From: Megalopta genalis
Taxonomy: Eukaryota; Arthropoda; Insecta; Hymenoptera; Halictidae
Direction of reading: 5' to 3'
NCBI RefSeq assembly: GCF_051020955.1
Contig: NW_027476977.1
Coordinates: forward strand, 1-64,000
DNA length: 64,000 nt
The stretch's first letter is position 1. Each line of letters opens with the position of its first letter. Both the position numbers and the translations under genes were made by a program. The notes beneath the pieces are model-generated. The model ran no database searches. It was not told the DNA's origin and worked only from the letters and a program-made list of their open reading frames with translations. Shown piece after piece: positions 1 through 9,323 of the stretch.

Positions 1-831
1 GATTTAGCATCAGATACTTGCGATATAACTGATATAGCTTCAAATGCAGGGGAAACAAACGAGTTAGCATAAAATCCATGCAAAACACATGATATAGCTT
101 CAAATCAATGCGATGTAGCAGGATTAGCTTCAAATCCATGCGAAACAAATGATTTAGCTTCAAACACTTGTGATATAAGTGATATAGCTGCAAATGCAGA
201 CGAATCAAACGGGACAATTTCAAAATCCATGTGATACATATCATTTAGCTTCAAATCGATACGATGTAGAAGGTTTAGCTTCAAATCCATGCGAAACAAA
301 TGATTTAGCTTCAAACACTTGCGATATAAGTGATATAGCTTCAAATGCAGGCGAAACGAACTAGTTAACTTCAAATCCATGCGAAACACATGATTTAGCT
401 TCAAATCAATGCGATGTAGAAGGCTAAACTTCAAATCTATACGAAACAACTGATTTAGCTTCAGATACTTGCGATATAAGTGATATAGCATCAAATGCAG
501 GCGAAACGACCGAGTTAGCTTCAAATCCATGTGAAACACATGATTTAGCTGCAAATCAATGCGATGTAGAAGGTGTAGCGTCAAATCCATGCGAAACAAA
601 TGATTTAGCATCAGATACTTGCGATATAACTGATATAGTTTCAAATGCAGGGGAAAAAACGAGTTAGCATCAAAACCATGCAAAACACATGATTTAGCTG
701 CAAATCAATGCGATGTAAAAGGTTTAGCTTCAAATCCAAGCGAAACAAATTATTTAGCATCAATCACTTGGGATATATGTGATGTAGCTTCAAATGCAGA
801 CGAATCAAACGAATGAGCATCAAATCCATGC
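1..831 (+). repeat. 831-bp array duplication, copy 1 (partner 2607-3437)
   Basis: Aligns to 2607-3437 at a constant offset of 2606 with no difference in the stretches I compared. The match includes rare variants such as a truncated GGGGAAAAAACG word and the shifted monomer near 221. The right edge is sharp: at 832 the sequence has A where the partner at 3438 has G, and the next monomers differ. The left edge is cut by the window start, so the true unit may be longer. Confidence 0.9.
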
Positions 832-1899
832 AAAACACATGATTTAGCTTCAAATCAATGCGATGTAGAAGGTTTAGCTTCAAATCCATGCGAAACAAAT
901 GATTTAGCATCAGAAACTTGCGATACAACTGATATAGCTTCAAATGCAGGGGAAACAAACGAATGAGCATCAAATCCATGCAAAACACATGATTAAGCTT
1001 CAAATCAAAGCGATGTAGAAGGTATAGCTTCAAATCCAAGCGAAACACATGATTTAGCTTCAAATCAATGCGATGTAGAAGGTTTAGACTCAAATTCATG
1101 CGAAACAAATGATTTAGCTTCAAACACTTGAGATATAAGTGATATAGCATCAAATGCAAGCGAAACGAACGAGTTAGCTTCAAATCATGCGAAACACATG
1201 ATTTAGCTTCAAATCAATGCGATGTAGAAGGTTAAACTTCAATACTATACGAAACAAATGATTTAGCTTCAGATACTTGCGATATAAGTGATATAGCATC
1301 AAATGCAGGCGAAACGACCTAGTTAGCTCCAAATCCATGCGAAACACATGATTTAGCTGCAAATCAATGCGATGTAGAAGGTTTAGCTTCAAATCCATGC
1401 GAAACAAATGATTTAGCATCAGATACTTGCGATATAAGTGATATAGCTTCAAATGCAGACGAATCAAACGAGTTAGCTTCGAAATCCATGCGACACACAT
1501 CATTTAGCTTTAAATCCATGCGAAGTAGAAGGTTTAGCTTCAAATCCATGCGAAACAAATGATTTAGCATCAGAAACTTGCGATATAACTGATATAGCTT
1601 CAAATGCAGGGGAAACAAACGAGTTAGCATAAAATCCATTCCAAACACATGATTTAGCTTCAAATCAATGCGATGTAGAAGGTTTAGCTTCCTATCCATG
1701 CGAAACAAATGATTTAGCATCAGATACTGGCGATATAACTGATGTAGCTTCAAATGCAGGGGAAACAAACGAGTTAGCATCAAATCCATGCAAAACACAT
1801 GATTTAGCAGCAAATGAATGCGATGTAGATGGTTTAGCTTCAAGTCCATGCGAAACAAATGATTTAGCATCAGATACTTGCGATATAACTGATATAGCT

Positions 1900-2395
1900 T
1901 CAAATGCAGGGGAAAAGACGAGTTAGCATCAAAACCATGCAAAACACATGATTTAGCTGCAACTCAATGCGATGTAAAAGGTTTAGCTTCAAATCCAAGC
2001 GAAACACATGATATAGCATCAGATACTTGCGGTATAAATGAAATAGCTTCAAATGCAGGGGAAAAGACGAGATAGCATCAAAACCATGCAAAACACATGA
2101 TTTAGCTTCAAATCAATGCGATGTAGAAGGTTTAGCTTCCTATCCATGCGAAACAAATGATTTAGCATCAGATACTTGCGATATAACTGATATAGCTTCA
2201 AATGCAGGGGAAAAGACGAGTTAGCATCAAAACCATGCAAAACACATGATTTAGCTTCAAATCAATGCGATGTAGAAGGTTTAGCTTCCTATCCATGCGA
2301 AACAAATGATTTAGCATCAGATACTTGCGATATAACTGATATAGCTTCAAATGCAGGGGAAAAGACGAGTTAGCATCAAAACCATGCAAAACACA
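1900..2395 (+). repeat. 149-bp tandem amplification (HOR with one base lost)
   Basis: The word GGGGAAAAGACGAG, a one-base-short form of the usual GGGGAAACAAACGAG, occurs at about 1909, 2058, 2207 and 2356, exactly 149 bases apart. The last two units, about 2100-2248 and 2249-2397, look identical. They also share the private variant TTCCTATCC. A HOR that lost one base was therefore copied in tandem. Each copy shifts the reading frame of what follows. Confidence 0.9.
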
Positions 2396-2606
2396 TGATT
2401 TAGCTTCAAATCAATGCGATGTAGAAGGTTAAACTTCAAATCTATACGAAACAAATGATTTAGCTTCAGATACTTGCGATATAAGTGATATAGCATCAAA
2501 TGCAGGCGAAACGACTGAGTTAGCTTCAACTCCATGCGTAACACATGATTTAGCTGCAAATCAATGCGATGTAGAAGGTTTAGCTTCAAATCCATGCGAA
2601 ACGAAT

Positions 2607-3437
2607 GATTTAGCATCAGATACTTGCGATATAACTGATATAGCTTCAAATGCAGGGGAAACAAACGAGTTAGCATAAAATCCATGCAAAACACATGATA
2701 TAGCTTCAAATCAATGCGATGTAGCAGGATTAGCTTCAAATCCATGCGAAACAAATGATTTAGCTTCAAACACTTGTGATATAAGTGATATAGCTGCAAA
2801 TGCAGACGAATCAAACGGGACAATTTCAAAATCCATGTGATACATATCATTTAGCTTCAAATCGATACGATGTAGAAGGTTTAGCTTCAAATCCATGCGA
2901 AACAAATGATTTAGCTTCAAACACTTGCGATATAAGTGATATAGCTTCAAATGCAGGCGAAACGAACTAGTTAACTTCAAATCCATGCGAAACACATGAT
3001 TTAGCTTCAAATCAATGCGATGTAGAAGGCTAAACTTCAAATCTATACGAAACAACTGATTTAGCTTCAGATACTTGCGATATAAGTGATATAGCATCAA
3101 ATGCAGGCGAAACGACCGAGTTAGCTTCAAATCCATGTGAAACACATGATTTAGCTGCAAATCAATGCGATGTAGAAGGTGTAGCGTCAAATCCATGCGA
3201 AACAAATGATTTAGCATCAGATACTTGCGATATAACTGATATAGTTTCAAATGCAGGGGAAAAAACGAGTTAGCATCAAAACCATGCAAAACACATGATT
3301 TAGCTGCAAATCAATGCGATGTAAAAGGTTTAGCTTCAAATCCAAGCGAAACAAATTATTTAGCATCAATCACTTGGGATATATGTGATGTAGCTTCAAA
3401 TGCAGACGAATCAAACGAATGAGCATCAAATCCATGC
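2607..3437 (+). repeat. 831-bp array duplication, copy 2 (partner 1-831)
   Basis: Second copy of the first 831 bases of the window, with an offset of 2606. It appears base-for-base identical in the parts compared, which implies a very recent exchange or an assembly duplicate. Confidence 0.9.
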
Positions 3438-3630
3438 GAAACAAATGATTTAGCTTCAAATAAATGCGATGTAGAAGGTTTAGCTACAAATCCATGCGAA
3501 ACAAATGATTTAGCATCAAACACTTGGGATATAAGTGATATAGCTTCAAATTCAGACGAATCTAACGAGTTAGCTTCAAAATCCATGCGACGCACATCAT
3601 TTAGCTTTAAATCCATGCGAAGTAGAAGGC

Positions 3631-5276
3631 TTAGTTTCAAATTCATGCGAAACAAATGATATAGCTTCAAATCAATACGATGTAGAAGGTTTAGCTTCAA
3701 ATCCATGCGAAACAAATGATTTATCTTCAGATACTTGCGATATAAGTGATATAGCTTCAAATGCAGGGGAAACAAACGAGTTAGCTTCAAATCCATGCGA
3801 AACACATGATTTAGATTTACATCCAAGCGAAGTAGAAGGCTTAGCTTCAAATCCAAGCGAAACACATGATTTAGCATCAGATACTTGCGATATTACTGAT
3901 ATAGCTTCAAATGCTGGGAAACAAACGAGTTAGCATTAAATCCATGCAAAACACATGTTTTAGCTTCAAATCAAAGCGATGTAGAAGGTATAGCATCAAA
4001 TCCAAGCGAAAAACATGATTTAGCTTCAAATCAATACGATGTAGAAGGTTTAGCTTCAAATCCATGCGAAACAAATGATTTAGCTTCAGATACTTGCGAT
4101 ATAAGTGATATAGCATCAAATGCAGGCGAAACGAACGAGTTAGCAAGAAATCCATGCAAAACACATAATTTAGCTTCAAATCAATGCGATGTAGAAAGTT
4201 TAGCTTCAAATCCAAGCGAAATACTTGATTTAACTTCAAATCAATGAGATGTAGAAGGTTTAGCGTCAAATCCATGCGAAACAAATGATTTAGCATCAAA
4301 CACTTGGGATATCAGTGATGTAGCTTCAAATGCAGACGAATCAAACGAGTTAGCTTCAAAATCCATGCGATACAGATCATTTAGCTTGAAATCCATGCGA
4401 AATAGAAGGCTTAGCTTCAAATCCATGCGATGTAGAATGTTTAACTTCAAATCCATGCGAAAGAAATGAGTTAGCTTCAAATCAATACGATGTAGAAGGT
4501 CTAGCTTCAAATCTATGCGAAACAAATGGTTTAGCTTCAAACACTTGTGATATAAGTGATATAGCTGCAAATACAGACAAATCAAACGGGGTAGCTTCAA
4601 AATCCATGCGATGCATATCATTTAGCTTCAAATCGATATGATGTAGAAGGTTTATCTTCAAATCCATGTGAATCAAATGATTTAGCATCAGTTATTTGCG
4701 ATATAAGTGACATAGCTTCAAATGCAGGGGAAACATACGAGTTAGCTTCTAACCCATGTAAAACACATGATTAAGCTTCAAATCAATGCTATGTAGAAGG
4801 TTTAGATTCAAAACCATGCGACACAAATGATTTAGCTTCAGATACTTGCGATATAAGTGATATTGCTTCGAATGCAGACGAATCGAACGAGTTAGCTTCA
4901 AAATCCATGCGATACACATGACTTAGCTCCAAATCAATGCGAAGTAGAAGGCTTATCTCCAAATCCATGCGAAACGAATGATATAGGTTCAGATACTTGC
5001 TATATAAGCGGTATAGCTTCAAATGCAGACGGAACAAACGAGTTAACTTCAAATCCTTGCGAAACAAATGATTTAGGTTCAGATACTTGCGATATAAGTG
5101 ATACAGCTTCAAATGCAGGAGAAACAAACGAGTTAGCTTCAAATCCATGCGAAACACATGATTTAGCTGTAAATCAATGCGATGTAGAAGGTTTAGCTTC
5201 AAATCCATGCGAAACAAATGATTTAGCTTCAGAAACTTGCGATATAACTGATATAGCTTCAAATGCAGGGGAAACA
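3631..5276 (+). repeat. 1.65-kb array duplication holding the paralogous empty insertion site
   Basis: Matches 6994-7891 (offset 3363, then 3364 after a one-base indel near 3915) and continues without a gap into 13031-13779 (offset 8503) once the retrotransposon is removed. Edges are sharp: at 3630/6993 on the left and at 5277 (T) versus 13780 (A) on the right. A few substitutions separate the copies, for example 4262 versus 7622. At 4523-4527 this copy has a single CAAAT followed by GGTTTAGC, the uninterrupted form of the element's target. Confidence 0.9.
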
Positions 5277-6993
5277 TACGAATGAGCATCAAATCCATGC
5301 GAAACAAATGATTTAGCTTCAAATCAATGCGATGTAGAAGGTTTAGCTACAAATCCATACGAAACAAATGATTTAGCATCAAACACTTGGGATATAAGTG
5401 ATATAGCTTCAAATTCAGACGAATCAAACGAGTTAGCTTCAAAATCCATGCGACACACATCATTTAGCTTTAAATCCATGCGAAGTAGAAGGCTTAGTTT
5501 CAAATTCATGCGAAACAAATGATATAGCTTCAAATCAATACGATGTCGAAGGATTAGCTTCAAATCTATGCGAAACACATGATTTAGCTTCAAATCAATG
5601 CGATGTAGAAGGTTAAACTTCAAATCTATACGAAACAAATGATTTAGCTTCAGATACTTGCGTTATAAGTGATATAGCATCAAATGCAGGCGAAACGACT
5701 GAGTTAGCTTCAAATCCATGCGTAACACATGATTTAGCTGCAAAACAATGCGATGTATAAGGTTTAGCTTCAAATCCATGCGAAACGAATGATTTAGCAT
5801 CAGATACTTGCGATATAACTGATATAGTTTCAAATGGAGGGGAAACAAACGAGTTAGCATCAAATCCATGCAAAACATATGATTTAGCTTCAAATCAAAG
5901 CGATGTAGAAGGTATATCTTCAAATCCAAACGAAACACATGTTTTAGCTTCAAATCAATGCGATATAACTGATATAGTTTCAAATGCAGGGGAAGCAAAC
6001 GAGTTAGCATCAATTCCATGCAAAACACATGATTTAGCTTCAAATCAAAGCGATGTAGAAGGTATATCTTCAAATCCAAACGAAACACATGATTTATCTT
6101 CATCTCAATGCGATGTTGAAGGTATAGATTCAAATCCAAGCGCAACACATGATTTAGCTTCAAATCAATGCGATGTAGAAGGTTTAGCTTCAAATCCATG
6201 CGAAACAAATGATTTACCTACAAACACTTGGGATATAAGTGATATAGCTTCAAATGCAGACGAATCAAACGAGTTAGCTTTAATATCCATGCGATACACA
6301 TTATTTAGCTTTAAATCCATGCGAAATAGAAGGCTTAGCTTCAAATCCATGCAAAACAAATGAGGTAGCAACAGATACTTGCGATATAACTGAAATAGCT
6401 TAAAATGCAGGGGAATCAAACGAGTTAGCATCAAATCCATGCAAAACACATGACTTAGCTTCAAATCGATACGATGTAGAAGGTTTAGATTCAAATCCAT
6501 GCGAAACAAATGATTTAGCTTCAGATACTTGCGATATAACTGATATAGCTTCAAATGCAGGGGAAAAAACGAGTTAGCATCAAAACCATGCAAAACACAT
6601 GATTTAGCTGCAAATCAATGCGCTGTAAAAGGTTTAGCTTCAAATCCAAGCGAAACGCATGATATAGCATCAGATACATGCGATATAACTGAAATAGCTT
6701 CAAATGCAGGGGAAGCAAACGAATGAGCATCAAATCCATGCGAAACATATGATATAGCTTCAAATCAATGCGATGTCGAAGGTTAAACTTCAAATCTATA
6801 CGAAACAAATGATTTAGCTGCAGATACTTGCGATATAAGTGATATATCATCAAATGCAGGCGAAACGACCGAGTTTGTTTCAAACCCATGCGAAACACAT
6901 GATTTAGATTCGAATCAATGCGATGTTGAAGGTATAGATTCAAATCCAAGCGCAACACATGATTTAGCTTCAAATCAATGCGATGTAGAAGGT

Positions 6994-7891
6994 TTAGTTT
7001 CAAATTCATGCGAAACAAATGATATAGCTTCAAATCAATACGATGTAGAAGGTTTAGCTTCAAATCCATGCGAAACAAATGATTTATCTTCAGATACTTG
7101 CGATATAAGTGATATAGCTTCAAATGCAGGGGAAACAAACGAGTTAGCTTCAAATCCATGCGAAACACATGATTTAGATTTACATCCAAGCGAAGTAGAA
7201 GGCTTAGCTTCAAATCCAAGCGAAACACATGATTTAGCATCAGATAATTGCGATATTACTGATATAGCTTCAAATGCTGGGGAAACAAACGAGTTAGCAT
7301 TAAATCCATGCAAAACACATGTTTTAGCTTCAAATCAAAGCGATGTAGAAGGTATAGCATCAAATCCAAGCGAAAAACATGATTTAGCTTCAAATCAATA
7401 CGATGTAGAAGGTTTAGCTTCAAATCCATGCGAAACAAATGATTTAGCTTCAGATACTTGCGATATAAGTGATATAGCATCAAATGCAGGCGAAACGAAC
7501 GAGTTAGCAAGAAATCCATGCAAAACACATAATTTAGCTTCAAATCAATGCGATGTAGAAAGTTTAGCTTCAAATCCAAGCGAAATACTTGATTTAACTT
7601 CAAATCAATGAGATGTAGAAGGTTTAGCGTTAAATCCATGCGAAACAAATGATTTAGCATCAAACACTTGGGATATCAGTGATGTAGCTTCAAATGCAGA
7701 CGAATCAAACGAGTTAGCTTCAAAATCCATGCGATACAGATCATTTAGCTTGAAATCCATGCGAAATAGAAGGCTTAGCTTCAAATCCATGCGATGTATA
7801 ATGTTTAGCTTCAAATCCATGCGAAAGAAATGAGTTAGCTTCAAATAAATACGATGTAGAAGGTCTAGCTTCAAATCTATGCGAAACAAAT
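6994..7891 (+). repeat. Array duplication copy interrupted by the retrotransposon (left part)
   Basis: Left part of the second copy of 3631-5276. It ends with the target sequence CAAAT at 7887-7891 and continues at 13031-13779 on the other side of the element. It has one more G than its partner in the GCTGGGGAAAC word near 7277. Confidence 0.88.
7887..7891. repeat. Target site duplication, left copy (CAAAT)
   Basis: CAAAT directly precedes the 5' LTR and is repeated at 13026-13030 directly after the 3' LTR. Five bases is a usual length for BEL/Pao integration. The uninterrupted paralog at 4523-4527 has a single CAAAT, which confirms that the duplication comes from insertion. Confidence 0.95.
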
Positions 7892-8594
7892 TGTTAGGGC
7901 CAAGGGGCCCTGATTTATGGCAGGGGCCATGTGCTTGGGTACCCGGACGGTATGGGTCTGTCCCGGGCCGTTCCCGGGCACATGTGGCATCGGCATAACG
8001 TCTCCTGGTCCTTGATTACGGTCCAGTCAATGACGGTTGGGTCTGGCATTGTTCGGGCACGTAGGCCCATCAGCGCGGGATGTCTCGCAGGAGTTATTTT
8101 GTCACTCTCCCTCCTAACTCCCGGCCCACCGTTTTGGGGCAGTCTCCTGGATTTGGGATTGCAGTGATTGGACCGTAATTCCTTGCCGCCCACCCTAGGT
8201 TAAGAGAAGTAGGGAGGACCGAGGTGATCTTAGACATGACTCCGGGCCTCTAGGCACAGAACAGTCTTAGAGCGTTAGACAGAACATCCTCAGAAGTATA
8301 GACAGAACATTCTCAACAGTACAGGCAGAACATACAGAGAGTACAGACAGACAGAACACTCTTAGACACACAGAACATACAGAGAGTACAGACAGACACA
8401 ACAGTCTTAGAGCGATAGACAGACAACTTCAGATAGACAGAACATTCTTAGAAAGTACAGACATAGTGAGATACGCGTAACGGTTAGGTTGCGCGTTACA
8501 AATAGTCCCACTACAGTGGGTGGTCCTTCGAGATAGTCGGCACCAAGTGCAATATTCAGAGGATCTCCGTCATCCATCTGACGAGTCCTCAACA
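7892..8594 (+). repeat. 5' LTR (703 bp)
   Basis: Begins TGTTAGGGCC and ends CCTCAACA, so it has short inverted termini TGTT/AACA. The first third is GC-rich with self-complementary CCCGGG words near 7958-7978. The middle carries degenerate ACAGAACA words, including a 45-bp imperfect duplication with copies starting at 8326 and 8371. Near the 3' end, 8521-8532 repeats the first 12 bases of the primer binding site. The only difference seen from the 3' LTR is C at 8399 versus G at 12830. Short open frames inside it do not resemble any protein I know. The promoter is expected here, but no TATA box is obvious. Confidence 0.95.
8326..8415 (+). repeat. 45-bp imperfect tandem duplication inside the LTR
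   Basis: The word CAGAACATACAGAGAGTACA starts at 8326 and again at 8371, followed in both cases by GACAGACA. The only LTR-to-LTR difference, at 8399, lies in the second copy. The same pair is present in the 3' LTR. Confidence 0.75.
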
Positions 8595-9032
8595 TTTGGT
8601 CCTTCGAGCCGGATATAAGAACGCACAGACGAAGTGACAGATCATCGGAGGCTACAGCCACGCAGCATTTGGTCCTTCGAGCCGGATACAAGAACGCACA
8701 GACGAAGTGACAGATCATCGGAGGCTACAGCCACGCAACATTTGGTCCTTCGAGCCGGATCTAAGAACGCAGAGACGAAGTGACAGATCATCGGAGGCTA
8801 CAGCCACGCAACATTTGGTCCTTCGAGCCGGATATAAGAACGCACAAACGAAGTGACAGATCATCGGAGGCTACAGCCACGCAGCATTTGGTCCTTCGAG
8901 CCGGATACAAGAACGCACAGACGAAGTGACAGATCATCGGAGGCTACAGCCACGCAGCATTTGGTCCTTCGAGCCGGATGTAAGAACGCACAGACGAAGT
9001 GACAGATCATCAGAGGCTACAGCCACGCAGTG
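8595..9032 (+). repeat. 73-bp tandem repeat, six copies, each with a full primer binding site
   Basis: Units start at 8595, 8668, 8741, 8814, 8887 and 8960, and all are 73 bp long. Each begins TTTGGTCCTTCGAGCCGGAT, that is, two bases plus an unchanged 18-base primer binding site. The body, with the words GAAGTGACAGATCATC and GGAGGCTACAGCCACGCA, varies at only a few positions per copy. Units end GCAACA, GCAGCA or, for the last one, GCAGTG, resembling the LTR terminus CTCAACA. The block lies in the untranslated leader, where packaging signals are usually found. Confidence 0.95.
8597..8614 (+). promoter_or_regulatory. Primer binding site, complementary to the tRNA-Tyr 3' end
   Basis: TGGTCCTTCGAGCCGGAT starts two bases after the LTR end. 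Its complement ends in CGAAGGA plus CCA, which matches the acceptor and T-arm end of eukaryotic tRNA-Tyr as I know it. Minus-strand synthesis would start here. The same 18 bases return in each of five further 73-bp units downstream, so this is the LTR-proximal one of six. Confidence 0.85.
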
Positions 9033-9323
9033 CAGTGTATCACGAGAGCACCAACACCTGGCTTCAATCAGGAATCTCAGGAGCTCAGTGACGAGAAGTT
9101 TCTTCCGGAGGCTACAGCATCCAGAGAAGGCAGTGCATATAGCTTCAGAGCAGTGCAACACCACAGAAGTCCAGCACCACAGCAGGACAATCACGCAGCA
9201 GCTCAACATCATTGCAGAACAACGCAGCATCCCAGTGCAGCCAACAGGCATCGACAGCAGTACCAAGTATCCCAGCCCAAGTGATAAGTACCTTTATAGT
9301 CCCATTTGCGTCAGTAAATCACT
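9033..9323 (+). other. Untranslated leader between the 73-bp repeats and gag
   Basis: About 290 bases rich in CAG, CAAC and CACC words (for example around 9160-9260), without a convincing coding frame of its own. It links the primer-site repeats to the gag start and is expected to be part of the genomic RNA leader. I saw no other feature in it that I can support. Confidence 0.6.

Larger units (their letters stand above)
1..7891 (+). repeat. 30-bp monomer satellite array, left arm (150-bp higher-order repeat)
   Basis: Continuous head-to-tail 30-bp monomers built around the words TTAGCTTCAAAT and TGCGAAACAAAT. Five monomer types recur in order and make a 150-bp unit. Read in the plus frame they give the decapeptides GLASNPCETN, DLASDTCDIS, DIASNAGETN, ELASNPCETH and DLASNQCDVE. 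At position 1 the window already starts on a monomer boundary, so the array continues to the left. No monomer is inverted in what I read. The arm carries several nested duplications, listed separately. Stops in the plus frame and 29- or 31-bp monomers are frequent, so I treat it as non-coding satellite. It ends in the middle of a monomer, where the retrotransposon has inserted. Confidence 0.95.

Noticed and set aside
7915..8193. Open frames of 78-103 codons inside the LTRs
   Set aside because: Both strands are open over GC-rich LTR DNA, and the same frames are repeated in the other LTR. There is no resemblance to a known protein, so they are chance frames.
9290..9310. Splice donor in the leader (AAGTGATAAGTACC)
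   Set aside because: It resembles a donor, but no matching acceptor or reason for splicing is visible; too weak to list.
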